From the NCBI RefSeq assembly GCF_002897035.1, contig NZ_BAUX01000019.1:27858-91857 (forward strand): a stretch of DNA of 64,000 bases. Reading direction: 5' to 3'. This document shows, piece after piece, positions 35,806 through 46,732 of this stretch. The DNA is from Methylopila sp. Yamaguchi. GTDB lineage: Bacteria; Pseudomonadota; Alphaproteobacteria; Rhizobiales; Methylopilaceae. A program made the position numbers and the translations under genes. Under the pieces are notes generated by a model. It searched no databases. It was not told the DNA's origin and saw nothing but the letters and a program-made list of their open reading frames with translations. The stretch's first letter is position 1. Each line of letters starts with the position of its first letter.

Positions 35806-35902
35806 CGTCGTCCCGGGCTTGTTCCGGGGCCCATAACCCCGCCGGTTGGGACCTGCCGGCGCCGGCGGGCTGATGGGTTCCGGGACTTCGCCCGGAGGGA
35901 CG
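35806..35902. repeat. Dispersed palindromic intergenic repeat, second copy
   Basis: This shares its arrangement and much of its sequence with the element at 16449-16535: CCGGGGCCCATAACCCC at about 35824-35840 faces GGGCTGATGGGTTCCGG at about 35867-35883, with CCGGG...CCCGG stems outside. It lies between the Cds1-like gene and the acyl-CoA ligase gene and may separate two transcription units. Confidence 0.7.
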
Positions 35903-35968
35903 CTCGCTCTGTCGGCCATGACGGCGAGGATGTCCGAGCCTGATCCTCCAGCGATGACAGGCTCACTC

Positions 35969-37453
35969 TCACGACCCCCTCAGCTCCGCCTCGGCGCGCG
36001 CCTTCAGGGCCGCCCGATCGATCTTGTTGGTGGAGGCCAGCAGCATCTGGTCCAGGAACCACACTCGGCGCGGATGCTGGTAGGCGGGGGCGTTCGCAAG
36101 CGCGAAGGCCTTGAGCGACGCCTCGTCGAGGCTGGAGCCCGGCCGGCGCACCACGAAGGCCACCGGCTTCTGGCCCTTGATGTCGTCCTCGACCGGCACG
36201 ACGCTCGCCTGCAGCACGTCGGGATGGGTCTCGAGCATGGCCTCGACCTCGCCCGGAAAGATGTTCTCGCCGCCCGAGACGAACATGTCGTCGACCCGGC
36301 CGACGAAGAAATAGAACCCGTCCGCGTCGCGCCGGAACACGTCGCCGGAGTCGTAGAAGCCGTCCGTGGTGATCGGCGAGCGCACGTCCGGCCGCTCGTG
36401 GTAGCCCAGCATGATCGCCGGGCTCTTCATCTGCAGCACGCCGAGGTCAGGGGCGTCGGGGCCGACCAGCCGGACCTCGACGCCGGGGTGCGGACGGCCG
36501 ACCGAGCCGGTCGGTGCCGAGCCGTCGGGGTCGGAGAACACCACCGGACCGCCCTCGGTGGTGCCGTAGGCGTTGATGATGCGTGCGTTCGGCAGCAGCG
36601 CGCGGGTCTGCGCCGCGAGCGCGTCGTTCACCGGCGCGGAGCCCATGCGCACCACCCGCACGCTTGAGAGGTCGGCCTCGGCCAGCGCCGCCTTCTCCCG
36701 CAGCATCATCGCGATCATCGGCGGCACGGCGGTCGCCCAGGTCGCGCGGCGGCGATCGATGGCGGCGATGTAAGCCTTGGCCTGGAACTGCGGCAGCAGC
36801 AGCACCGTGGCCCCGCTCGCCAGCGCCAGCAGGGCGTTGGCCAGCGCGTTCATGTGGTAGAGCGGCGCCGCGATCAGCATGCGTTCGCCGGCCAAGTCAT
36901 CGTCGGCCATGCGCGTGCGCACGACCCAGAGATGGCTCGCGTGGCTGAGCCGCACGCCCTTCGGCCGGCCGGTGGAGCCGGAGGTGAAGAGCATCAGCGC
37001 CATTTCGTCCGGCGCCGGATCGACGGCCTCGAAGGGGCCGGGATCGAGCCAGCCGTCGAGCTCGGCGTCGAGCGACGCCGCGGGAACCCCCGCCGGCGCA
37101 TGGGCGAGACGCTCCGCGTCGCAGAACACCACCTTCGCGCCGCTGTCGGCGACGATCTGCGCGATGGTCGCGTCCGGGAACTTGAAGTTCAGCGGGACCG
37201 GGACGACCCCCGCCCGCATGGCGCCGAGCAGGACGGCGACATAGTCCGGCCGGTTCGCGGCGAGGATCGCGATGCGGTCGCCGCGCGCGATCCCGCGCGC
37301 GCCGAGACCGCGGGCGAAGGCGTTCGCCATGGCGTCGAGGTCGCCGCGGGACAGAAGGGTCTCGGAGCCGTCGAGGCCGATCCCGACGATCGCCGGGGCT
37401 GCGGCGTCGCCGGTCGCGGACAGGACGGCTCCAAGATTGGTGACGTCGTTCAT
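35969..37453 (-). CDS. Class I adenylate-forming enzyme, acyl-CoA ligase
   Basis: A 494-residue AMP-dependent synthetase. The phosphate-binding loop [13 protein letters not shown] is at about 154-166, followed by [35 protein letters not shown] and the C-terminal catalytic lysine in [11 protein letters not shown]. It activates a carboxylic acid to its CoA thioester. Its start overlaps the VOC gene stop (ATGA). With the PaaI-type thioesterase and MDR reductase in the same operon it points to catabolism of an imported carboxylic acid. The chain type cannot be told from the motifs. Confidence 0.92.
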   Translation of the reverse strand: MNDVTNLGAVLSATGDAAAPAIVGIGLDGSETLLSRGDLDAMANAFARGLGARGIARGDRIAILAANRPDYVAVLLGAMRAGVVPVPLNFKFPDATIAQIVADSGAKVVFCDAERLAHAPAGVPAASLDAELDGWLDPGPFEAVDPAPDEMALMLFTSGSTGRPKGVRLSHASHLWVVRTRMADDDLAGERMLIAAPLYHMNALANALLALASGATVLLLPQFQAKAYIAAIDRRRATWATAVPPMIAMMLREKAALAEADLSSVRVVRMGSAPVNDALAAQTRALLPNARIINAYGTTEGGPVVFSDPDGSAPTGSVGRPHPGVEVRLVGPDAPDLGVLQMKSPAIMLGYHERPDVRSPITTDGFYDSGDVFRRDADGFYFFVGRVDDMFVSGGENIFPGEVEAMLETHPDVLQASVVPVEDDIKGQKPVAFVVRRPGSSLDEASLKAFALANAPAYQHPRRVWFLDQMLLASTNKIDRAALKARAEAELRGS

Positions 37454-38253
37454 CGCACGCTCCGGCAGGCGAGGGTGAGGTCGAGGGAGGGGATGGCGAG
37501 GATCGCCGTCCCGTCGGACCCCGGTCCCGTCCAGTCGGCGCCGGGCGTGGCGGCGGCGCGCGCGGCGATCGCGTCGAGACCGTCGAACGACAGCCCGAGC
37601 GTCGCGAAGCGCGGCCGGTCGCCGGGAACGACGTCGATCGCGAAATCATCGGCGAGGGCGACCGCGGCGCCGCCCCGAGTCACCCTCATGTTAACCCCGG
37701 CGGCCGCGGCGTAACCCGCCGCGTCAACCTGCGGTTCACCCGACGTTACCTCGATCCGGTCGAGGCGGACGAAGCCGTTGGGGTGGGTCAGCCACTCCGG
37801 CCGCCACACCAGTTCGGGCGTCAGGTGCTCGCAGAAGTAGACCCGGCCGGCGGGAAACCGCGCCGTGGGAACCCGGACGGTGCGGAAGCGCGCCTCAAGA
37901 GCCCGACCGTCGATCTCCACCGGGCGCGAGAACGCGACCGGCGGGGAGGGGTCGAGGCCGGCGGCTGCGAGCCGGGCGTAAGTCGCGTCGGCGTCGTCGC
38001 TTTTCAGCACGAGGCCATTCAGGCCGAAGGGGCTGTCGAGCACCTCCTGGCGCTGCTTGCCCTCGGCCGGAACGCCGACGAGCTCGAGATAGCCGCCCGG
38101 CGTCATCATCAGGTGGTTGATGGAGCCCAGCGAATGGCGGCCGAGCGGCGTCAGCTGGAAGCCGAGCGCGGCGAAGATCGCCGCCGCCTCGTCCATGCCG
38201 CGCAGCACGTTGACGACCACATGGTCGAGCGCCGCCGCCGTCCCGTCCGCCAT
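37450..38253 (-). CDS. VOC/glyoxalase-like protein
   Basis: A 267-residue protein starting with the glyoxalase-like pattern LDHVVVNVLRGMDEAAAIFAALGF and carrying a second, weaker repeat in the C-terminal half (GVNMRVTRGG...FATLGLSFDGLDAI). This two-module layout matches the glyoxalase_3-like group of unassigned VOC proteins. His11 and a Glu in GGYLELVGVP are possible metal ligands. It sits 12 bases after the thioesterase gene and overlaps the ligase start. It may be a lyase, epimerase or dioxygenase acting on the CoA or acid intermediate. Confidence 0.8.
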   Translation of the reverse strand: MADGTAAALDHVVVNVLRGMDEAAAIFAALGFQLTPLGRHSLGSINHLMMTPGGYLELVGVPAEGKQRQEVLDSPFGLNGLVLKSDDADATYARLAAAGLDPSPPVAFSRPVEIDGRALEARFRTVRVPTARFPAGRVYFCEHLTPELVWRPEWLTHPNGFVRLDRIEVTSGEPQVDAAGYAAAAGVNMRVTRGGAAVALADDFAIDVVPGDRPRFATLGLSFDGLDAIAARAAATPGADWTGPGSDGTAILAIPSLDLTLACRSVR

Positions 38254-38265
38254 CGCCTCAGGCCC

Positions 38266-38706
38266 TCACTTCGGCGTCGCGGTCATGTAGACGCCGCGGC
38301 CGCTGGCCAGAAGTCGGCCTTCGGAATCAAGCACTTGCGCCTCGGCGACCGAGAGCGTGCCGCCGAACTTCACGACCTTGCCCTTCGCCGTCAGGTCGCC
38401 CTGCATGGCGGCGCGGTGGTAGTCGACGCGCAGGTCCACCGTCGGCACGCCGCGGCCGGTCTTGGAGACCAGCGCCCAGTCCGCCGTCAGGTCGATCAGG
38501 GTGGCGAGGATGCCGCCGTGGACGTAGCCGCGCTCGGCGTTGACGACCCATTCCGGCCGCCAGGTCGCGGTCAGCTCGATCTCGCCGTCGCCGACCGAGA
38601 CGACCTTGAGTCCCAGCCACTGGTGGAACGGACCGCGCAGCAGCTTCTCCTCGACCTCGGCCGCGGTGATCATCGGCTTGGTCTCGCTCGTGTTTTCGCC
38701 GCTCAT
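38266..38706 (-). CDS. PaaI-type hotdog thioesterase
   Basis: A 146-residue hotdog-fold protein with HGGILATLIDLTADWAL (about 75-92), the signature and catalytic Asp region of PaaI/YbaW-like acyl-CoA thioesterases, and VDLRVDYHRAAM. The ATG at 38706 overlaps the MDR gene stop (ATGA). It may release a stalled CoA intermediate or set the product of the pathway. Cytoplasmic. Confidence 0.9.
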   Translation of the reverse strand: MSGENTSETKPMITAAEVEEKLLRGPFHQWLGLKVVSVGDGEIELTATWRPEWVVNAERGYVHGGILATLIDLTADWALVSKTGRGVPTVDLRVDYHRAAMQGDLTAKGKVVKFGGTLSVAEAQVLDSEGRLLASGRGVYMTATPK

Positions 38707-39719
38707 GGCGTCACCACGATCTTGCCCATGACCTCGCGGTCGCGGATCATCCGCAGGCCTTCCGCGGCCTCCTCGAGCGGCAGCTCCTTGTCGACCACCG
38801 GCTTCAGCGTTCCCTCCTGGATCATGTCCATGAGCGCTGCGAGGTCGTCGTCGTAGAAGCTGTTGGAGCCGATGATCTTGAGCTCGAAGCTCCAGATGTA
38901 GCGGAGGTCTTCCTTCGGATCGTGGCCCGCCGTCGCGCCGCAGGTGAGGATCGTGCCGCCGCGCTTCACGCATTTCAGCGAGGGCGCCCAGGTGTCGCCG
39001 CCGGTGAAGTTGACGACGACGTCGACGCCGCCCTCGTAGCTCCGGCGCTGCGGCTTGCCGTACTGCTGGATCGCCCAGCGCGAGAAGTCGGTCTCGCGGT
39101 AGTTCACCACGTGGTCCGCGCCGAGCTCCTTGAGGCGCGCCATCTTGTCGTCGCTGCCGGCGCAGGCGATGACCTCGCAGCCGAGCTGCTTGGCAAGCAT
39201 CACGCAGCCGGTGCCGACGCCGCCCGAGGCCCCGAGGATCAGAACCTTGTCGCCGGCCTTCACCGTCTTGTGAGTCACGAGCATGCGGTGCGCGGTGCCG
39301 TAGGCGACCGGCAGGGAGGCCGCGTCTACGAAGCTCACCTTGTCCGGCATGCGGATCAGCTGGCCGACGGAGACCTTGCAGTACTCCGCCATGCCGCCGT
39401 CCAGCATCTCCCCCATCAGGCCCTTGTTCGGGTAGAGCGGATTGACCAGCACGCGGTCGCCGACGCTCCAGCCCTCCACGCCTTCGCCGACTTCCGTGAT
39501 CTCCCCGGCCATGTCCAGGCCGATGATCACCGGCAGCGGCACCTTGATGCCGGGCATGCCCTTCACCGTGAACACGTCGTGGTAGTTGAAGGAGGAGGCC
39601 CCGACGCGGATCACCACATGTCCGGCGTCCGCGGTCGGGACGGGATAGTCGTCCACGACCACGAGGTCGGAGACGTCGCCGTGCTGCTTCAGCAGAAGGG
39701 CCTTCATTGTCTTGGGCAT
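38703..39719 (-). CDS. MDR-family quinone oxidoreductase-like protein
   Basis: A 338-residue medium-chain dehydrogenase/reductase with GroES-like N-domain and NADPH-binding GASGGVGTG at about 164-172. The catalytic zinc Cys of alcohol dehydrogenases is replaced (SSFNYHDVFT), so it belongs to the zinc-free quinone oxidoreductase/enoyl reductase branch. It probably reduces an activated double bond or enoyl-CoA. It is the first catabolic gene after the importer genes and overlaps the thioesterase gene by four bases. Confidence 0.9.
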   Translation of the reverse strand: MPKTMKALLLKQHGDVSDLVVVDDYPVPTADAGHVVIRVGASSFNYHDVFTVKGMPGIKVPLPVIIGLDMAGEITEVGEGVEGWSVGDRVLVNPLYPNKGLMGEMLDGGMAEYCKVSVGQLIRMPDKVSFVDAASLPVAYGTAHRMLVTHKTVKAGDKVLILGASGGVGTGCVMLAKQLGCEVIACAGSDDKMARLKELGADHVVNYRETDFSRWAIQQYGKPQRRSYEGGVDVVVNFTGGDTWAPSLKCVKRGGTILTCGATAGHDPKEDLRYIWSFELKIIGSNSFYDDDLAALMDMIQEGTLKPVVDKELPLEEAAEGLRMIRDREVMGKIVVTP

Positions 39720-39785
39720 TGGGTCGCTTTCTCTTGTGCGGCGCGTTTCGCGCTTGTCGTTTGGCGTTGAGCCGCAGTCAGGCCG

Positions 39786-40766
39786 TCACTTGATGGCCTT
39801 GGACGCCTCGTAGGGCGCGGTGGCGAGGGCGGCGTCGGGCAGTTCGCCCTTAACGGCGCCGACGGTCTTGAAGACGTCGAACTCGGCCTTGAGCGACGCG
39901 ATGTCGGCGGGCTCCATGCTGACGGTGTAGATCCCGTCCCAGAGCGCCGCGTAGGCCTTGGCGTCCTCGTCCTTCATGTTGGCGGCGGCGGTGAGCGCCA
40001 TGGCGACCGCTCCCTTGTCGGCCTTGCCGAACTCGTAGGCGTTGCGCATGCCGGCGATGACCTTGGCCGCGGCCTCGGGGTTCGCCTTCAGCCAGTCGTT
40101 GCGCATCACGCCGACGCCAAGCACCGGCGGCGCCGGCTGCTTGGTGATCTTGGTCCATTCCTCGCGGAACGTGCCGATCTTGCGCAGCTTGACGTCCTTC
40201 AGCAGGGCGATCGTCACCGTGCGCAGCGCCGCGGCGTCGATGTCCTTCTGCACCAGGAACTGCGCCAGGCGCGGGTCGTTGCCGGGCACGGCCTCGTACT
40301 CGCCGGTCTTGATGCCGTAGTTGGTCGCGAGGATCGCCGAGGTGATGGCGGCGGTGGCGCTTCCGGCGGGCGAACCGCCGACCTTCTTGCCCTTCAGGTC
40401 CGCCATGCTCTTTACAGGCGAGTCCTCGGGCACCACGAAGTCGAGCTCGGCGACCTGGGTCGCGAGCACGATCGACAGCGGCAGACCGTCGACGGCGACG
40501 CTGAAAGCGCCCGCCGCCGGAGCGCCGATCGCGAAGTCGATGGCGCCGGCCGCAAGCGCCTTGGTGGGCGCGTTCACGTCCGGGAACTTGAGGTATTCGA
40601 CCTCGAGCCCTTGCTTCTCCATGAATTTGCCGGTCTCCAGCACGGCGCCGAAGCCGAGGCTGACGCCCGAGCTCCAGTAGCCGATGCGGACCTTCTCGGC
40701 CTGCGCGGGCGCGGCGGCGACGAGAGCCGCGGCGAAGGCGGCGGCGAGAACTGCGATGCGCTTCAC
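39786..40766 (-). CDS. ABC substrate-binding protein, SsuA/TauA-like
   Basis: A 326-residue periplasmic protein. The start is GTG at 40766, giving a clean signal peptide ([23 protein letters not shown]) and a GGAG eight bases upstream; a GTG at 40811 overlapping the permease stop is the alternative. The mature protein fits the SsuA/NMT1-like group (GYWSSGVSLGFGAVLETGKFMEKQGLEVEY). It lies third in the operon gntR-ATPase-permease-SBP-MDR, so it brings in the acid later activated by the ligase. Confidence 0.9.
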   Translation of the reverse strand: MKRIAVLAAAFAAALVAAAPAQAEKVRIGYWSSGVSLGFGAVLETGKFMEKQGLEVEYLKFPDVNAPTKALAAGAIDFAIGAPAAGAFSVAVDGLPLSIVLATQVAELDFVVPEDSPVKSMADLKGKKVGGSPAGSATAAITSAILATNYGIKTGEYEAVPGNDPRLAQFLVQKDIDAAALRTVTIALLKDVKLRKIGTFREEWTKITKQPAPPVLGVGVMRNDWLKANPEAAAKVIAGMRNAYEFGKADKGAVAMALTAAANMKDEDAKAYAALWDGIYTVSMEPADIASLKAEFDVFKTVGAVKGELPDAALATAPYEASKAIK

Positions 40767-40807
40767 AGTGAAAGCTCCACGGTCATGGGTTGGTGGACGG
40801 TTTGCGG

Positions 40808-41647
40808 TCACGACGCCTCGGCCTGCTTCTTCCAGCGGAAGAGGCGGGCCTCGAGCGGCTTGAGGACGAGGGCTTCGAGGGCGAGCATCAGCGCGACCAG
40901 CGTCAGCGTCCAGGCGAACACCTGGTCGGTCTGCAGTAGGTCGGCGGCCTGTTTGAGGCGGACGCCGACGCCGCTCGAGGCGCCGAGGGTCTCCGCGACG
41001 AGGCTGACGCGCGCGCCGAAACCGAAGGCCAGGCGGGCCGACGAGAAGAACAGCGGCAGGATCGTCGGCAGGTAGATCTTTGCGAGCACCTGCGCCTGCG
41101 ACATGCGGAAGGTGCGCGCGAGCTCCACGAAGTCGGCGTTCACCGTTCGGGTGCCCTGCCAGACCGTGGTCAGGATCAGCGGCATCGCGGTCATGAACAC
41201 CACGAAAATCGTCGTCCAGTTCGAGAGGCCGAACCAGATCAGCGCGAAGATCGCCCAGATCGCCGACGACACCGTGGTGATCAGCGTCAGCACCGGCTCG
41301 AAGAACTCGCCGAGCGTCTTGCTCGCCCCGAGGATGAGCCCGATCGCCACGCCGAACACGGCGGCGAGCGCAAAGCCCGTGACGATGCGTTCGAAGGTGA
41401 CGCCGAGGTCCTTCCAGAAGGTCGGCGAGGCGACCAGCGCCGTCCAGGCCTCCCAGACCCGCATCGGGCTCGGCAGCACGAAGGGCGGAGCGCCAAGCGA
41501 CGCCACCTGCCAGATGGCGAGCAGCGCCACGAGCAGCGCGAGACGGAGCGCGGCGAGCTTCAGCCGGCGGTCGCGCGCGGCGCCCGGGACGGGCTTCGGC
41601 CGTCCGTCGTCGACGGGGGCTGCGGGCGAGGAGGGAACTGCGCTCAT
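40808..41647 (-). CDS. ABC transporter permease, SsuC-like
   Basis: A 279-residue inner-membrane permease with about six membrane segments and the EAA loop in ELARTFRMSQAQVLAKIYLPTILPLFFSSARLAFG. ATG at 41647 has GGAG nine bases upstream; a GTG at 41653 overlapping the ATPase stop (GTGA) is possible but too close to that site. It pairs with the adjacent ATPase and binding protein. Confidence 0.92.
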   Translation of the reverse strand: MSAVPSSPAAPVDDGRPKPVPGAARDRRLKLAALRLALLVALLAIWQVASLGAPPFVLPSPMRVWEAWTALVASPTFWKDLGVTFERIVTGFALAAVFGVAIGLILGASKTLGEFFEPVLTLITTVSSAIWAIFALIWFGLSNWTTIFVVFMTAMPLILTTVWQGTRTVNADFVELARTFRMSQAQVLAKIYLPTILPLFFSSARLAFGFGARVSLVAETLGASSGVGVRLKQAADLLQTDQVFAWTLTLVALMLALEALVLKPLEARLFRWKKQAEAS

Positions 41648-41649
41648 GG

Positions 41650-42396
41650 TCACAGGCTCCGTCGCAGCAGCCGCGCCTGCTCCGCCACGTCGGGCGAGAG
41701 CGGATCGCGCGGGTAGGGGAGCCTGATCTCCTGCGTCTCGCGCACGCGGCCGGGACGCGGGTTCAGCACGACCACCTTGTCCGCGAGCACCACCGCCTCC
41801 TCCACGTCATGGGTGACGAAGACGATCGTCATTCCCATCAGCTCCTTGATGCGCAGCACCTCGTCGTGCATCTGCGTCCGGATCGACGGGTCGAGCTTCG
41901 AGAAGGGCTCGTCCATCAGCAGGATCGACGGCCGGGTGACCAGACTGCGGGCGAGAGCGACGCGGCTGCGCATGCCTCCCGAGAGCTCGTGCGGGTAAGC
42001 GTCGGCAAAGCCGGACAGGCCGACCAGCGCGAGCGTCTCCGCGACCCGCTCCCGACGCTCCGGCCGCGCAACACCGGCGGCCTCCAGCCCGAAGGCGACG
42101 TTCTGCGCCGCGGTTCGCCAGGGTAGGAGCCGGTCCTCCTGGAACATGTAGGTGAGGGAGCGCCAGTCCTCGAAGTCGCTCGCCTTCACGCCGTTCAGGA
42201 ACACGCAGCCGCGGTCGGGTTTCACCAGGCCCGCGATGATGTTCAGCAATGTGCTCTTGCCGCAGCCGGAAGCGCCCACGATCGCGACGATGGCCTTTTC
42301 CGGAACGTCCAGGTCGATGTTCTGGAGCACGTGGAGGCTCTCGCCGTCCCGGCGCGGAAACCATTTGCTGACCGACTGAACCTTCACCACGGACAT
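41650..42396 (-). CDS. ABC transporter ATPase, SsuB-like
   Basis: A 248-residue ABC ATPase. Walker A is GASGCGKST (about 37-45), signature LSGGMRSRV, Walker B ILLMDEPFSKLD and switch His in VTHDVEEA. Family: nitrate/sulfonate/taurine importers. It lies 7 bases after gntR and 2 bases before the permease start, clearly one transcript. Confidence 0.93.
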   Translation of the reverse strand: MSVVKVQSVSKWFPRRDGESLHVLQNIDLDVPEKAIVAIVGASGCGKSTLLNIIAGLVKPDRGCVFLNGVKASDFEDWRSLTYMFQEDRLLPWRTAAQNVAFGLEAAGVARPERRERVAETLALVGLSGFADAYPHELSGGMRSRVALARSLVTRPSILLMDEPFSKLDPSIRTQMHDEVLRIKELMGMTIVFVTHDVEEAVVLADKVVVLNPRPGRVRETQEIRLPYPRDPLSPDVAEQARLLRRSL

Positions 42397-42403
42397 CAGC
42401 GGC

Positions 42404-43156
42404 TCAACCGTTCGCGACTTGGGCTGAGGGACCGAGCGGGGCGCCGGTCGCGCGGAGGCTCGCGACGACTTTCTCCATGGTCATGTCCCGGAACGTCTCC
42501 ACGTGCCGGCGCGCCACCTGCTCCGCGGCGTCGGCGTCGCCGGCGGCCAGGTGCTCGATCAGGAGCGTGTGGTCGCTCTCGATGTTGGGGCGCACGCGCT
42601 GCACCCCGAAGCCCAGCGCGACCACCCGCGTCATCTCGTCGAACAGTCCGGAAAGCGTGCGGCAGAGCCGTTCGTTCCCCGAGGCGACCGCGATCGCCAT
42701 GTGGAAGCTGCGGTTGGCCTCCATGAAGAAGTCGATCTGGTTGCCGACGTCGCCCGGCATCTTGCCCCGGCAGGCCTGCTCCAGCCGCTCGAGCTGCGCG
42801 CGGTTCACGCGTCCCGCCGCCGCTCGCGCCGCAAGCGGCTCCAGCGCGATGCGCAGCGCGAAGATTTCATCCACGTCTCTGGCGGTGACGGGCGCCACCC
42901 GGTAGCCGTGCCGCGGGATCGAACAGACCAGTCCCGATTGGGTCAGGCGCTGGAGCGCGATACGCAGGCTCGCCTTGCCGACTCCAAAACGCTCCATCAA
43001 CTCCGGCTCGGTCACGCGCGCGCCGGGCAGGATCCGGCACGAGACGATCTCGCGACGGATCAGATCGTAGGCTTGGGCGCCCCTAAGCGTCGCCTCGGGC
43101 ATCGCAATCTCCGCCGTCTGGCGCGGCGGTCGCAGCACGTCGTTCGCGTCCGCCAT
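42404..43156 (-). CDS. GntR-family regulator, FCD type, leading the acid-catabolism operon
   Basis: A 250-residue FCD-type GntR protein. HTH is at about 35-95 (ELMERFGVGKASLRIALQRLTQSGLVCSIPRHGYRV), FCD domain from about 105 with ALRIALEPLAARAAAG and FHMAIAVASGN. The ATG at 43156 is chosen over the longer frame start, whose leading residues look non-coding. It is encoded first in the same direction as the importer, so it is probably autoregulated with the operon. The recognition helix has KASLR instead of the commoner TPVRE. Confidence 0.88.
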   Translation of the reverse strand: MADANDVLRPPRQTAEIAMPEATLRGAQAYDLIRREIVSCRILPGARVTEPELMERFGVGKASLRIALQRLTQSGLVCSIPRHGYRVAPVTARDVDEIFALRIALEPLAARAAAGRVNRAQLERLEQACRGKMPGDVGNQIDFFMEANRSFHMAIAVASGNERLCRTLSGLFDEMTRVVALGFGVQRVRPNIESDHTLLIEHLAAGDADAAEQVARRHVETFRDMTMEKVVASLRATGAPLGPSAQVANG

Positions 43157-43200
43157 GTGGCCGCTCCACGGGAAGTCTGTGAGCAGCCTACGAGAGGAAT

Positions 43201-43213
43201 TTGAGATGCTCAA
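43201..43213. promoter_or_regulatory. Short dyad upstream of gntR
   Basis: TTGAGATGCTCAA is a five-base-arm dyad 45 bases upstream of the gntR start, in the divergent gap with the OsmC gene. It could be a GntR autoregulatory site. Dyads this short also arise by chance. Confidence 0.28.
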
Positions 43214-43416
43214 GGCCTCGTCTCGAAGGGGCCGGCGCGACATCCCTACGCAGGACGGTCTGGTGCAGGGGCTGAACGGGCGCGCGCCCCAAGCGTCAGC
43301 CATCGTCTTGACGCGCTGGGCGTGGGCGTCATGTCGAACCGGAAACCGAGAACGGGGCTTGAACGCGAGGTTGCCTCGCCGGAAGCGCCCTGTCGCTCAA
43401 AGTCTCAAGGAGCGCG

Positions 43417-43860
43417 ATGACCACCGACCCGACCATCCGGATCCGACACGTCGAAGACTTCAAGTTCCTGATCGACTTCGGTCCGGCGTTCGAGGACCTG
43501 CAGGTCGACGAGGCCCCTCCGATCGGCCGCGGCGACGGACCGTTCCCGGAACAGCTCCTGATCGCCGGCGTCGCGAACTGCCTTGTCGCCAGCATGACCT
43601 TCGCGCTTGGAAAGTTCCGCCAAAACGCCCGCGGCGTCGATGCGCAGGCGAGCTGCGTGATCGGCCGCAACGCCGAGGGACGGTTGCGGGTGCAGGAAAT
43701 CGACGTCGCGATCTCGCTCCGGGCCGAAGCCGCAGAGATGGACCGCATCGACCGCGTGCTGGAGCAGTTCGAGCGGTTCTGCACGGTCTCGGAGAGCGTG
43801 AAGCTCGGCGTGCCCGTCACTGTTTCGGTGCGCGACGGCGCCGGCCAGCGTCTCAAGTAA
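43417..43860 (+). CDS. OsmC-family peroxide reductase-like protein
   Basis: A 147-residue OsmC/Ohr-fold protein with both reactive cysteines: Cys55 in GVANCLVASM and Cys122 in FCTVSESV. The family reduces organic or hydrogen peroxide with thiols. AAGGAG precedes the ATG at 43417. It lies near katG and oxyR, separated by one gene and a terminator, forming a peroxide-defence neighbourhood. It lacks the Arg/Glu wording of classical Ohr, so general OsmC is safer. Confidence 0.87.
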   Translation: MTTDPTIRIRHVEDFKFLIDFGPAFEDLQVDEAPPIGRGDGPFPEQLLIAGVANCLVASMTFALGKFRQNARGVDAQASCVIGRNAEGRLRVQEIDVAISLRAEAAEMDRIDRVLEQFERFCTVSESVKLGVPVTVSVRDGAGQRLK

Positions 43861-43898
43861 ACGACGGACCATGCGCAACAAGCAGAGAGGAAACGCCG

Positions 43899-44267
43899 AT
43901 GACGACGGAGAACGGGGCCGGCAGCCCACAGGAGCTCGCACAGCTGTTCGTCGCCCGCGCCAACGCCGGCGACGTCGACGGCCTTGTGGCCCTGTATGAG
44001 CCGGACGCCCTGCTGGCCGCGGGTTCCGTGGTGGCGCATGGCCATGACGAGATTCGCCGGTTCTACGGCGATCTTCTCGCGCGGCGGTCGGATTTTCCCG
44101 AGGTCGACCAGCTCCCGGCTCTCGAGAACGGCCCCCTCGCGATGACCTTCGCCCGCTCGCCGAACGGCGCCCTGTCGGCGGAGATCGCCCGAAGGCAAGC
44201 GGATGGCCGGTGGCTCTGGGCGATCGACCAACTCAAGATCAAGCCCGAGGCCCCAAAGCCGGACTGA
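43899..44267 (+). CDS. SnoaL-like/DUF4440 protein
   Basis: A 122-residue NTF2-fold protein: ELAQLFVARANAGDVDGLVALYEPDALLAAGSVVAHGHDEIRRFYGDLL is the standard SgcJ/YybH-type pattern, and WLWAIDQLKI ends the fold. No enzymatic activity can be inferred. It starts 38 bases after the OsmC gene with AGAGG upstream, so the two are likely co-transcribed and end at the terminator that follows. Confidence 0.82.
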   Translation: MTTENGAGSPQELAQLFVARANAGDVDGLVALYEPDALLAAGSVVAHGHDEIRRFYGDLLARRSDFPEVDQLPALENGPLAMTFARSPNGALSAEIARRQADGRWLWAIDQLKIKPEAPKPD

Positions 44268-44282
44268 CGGACGCCCAGGCAA

Positions 44283-44330
44283 ACGAAAGCCCGCCCCGGA
44301 TCACGTCCGGAGCGGGCTTTCGTCGTTTTG
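44283..44330 (+). terminator. Terminator between the OsmC operon and katG
   Basis: Eighteen-base arms with one mismatch (ACGAAAGCCCGCCCCGGA at 44283-44300, complement at 44306-44323) around TCACG, followed by CGTTTT. It ends the SnoaL-like gene transcript. The symmetric stem is 78 bases after the katG stop and may also stop katG transcription from the other side. Confidence 0.85.
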
Positions 44331-44400
44331 AAGCGGTCAGGCCGGCGGGCCCGCCTCCAGCGCCTGCTGGAACGGGGCCCGCCGCGCGCCTCGCACTAGG

Positions 44401-46590
<2,190 letters not shown>

Positions 46591-46717
46591 TCAGCGAGGC
46601 CTCGGCCCGGGCCGGGGTCGAGCTTCGCTGACGCGCTCTGCGGTTCGCCGCAGGCTTTCGAGATGCGTCTTACCAAAAGCCCCCCATTATTTTAATTCCG
46701 ATTTCCTGATCGAGACG

Positions 46718-46732
46718 ATAAGCTCGGCTTAT
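46718..46732. promoter_or_regulatory. Candidate OxyR autoregulatory dyad
   Basis: ATAAGCTCGGCTTAT, six-base perfect arms around TCG, overlaps the oxyR start codon. ATA-containing dyads are typical of OxyR sites, and binding over its own start would give autorepression. Only one clear dyad is seen; OxyR usually contacts a longer region extending towards katG. Confidence 0.4.
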
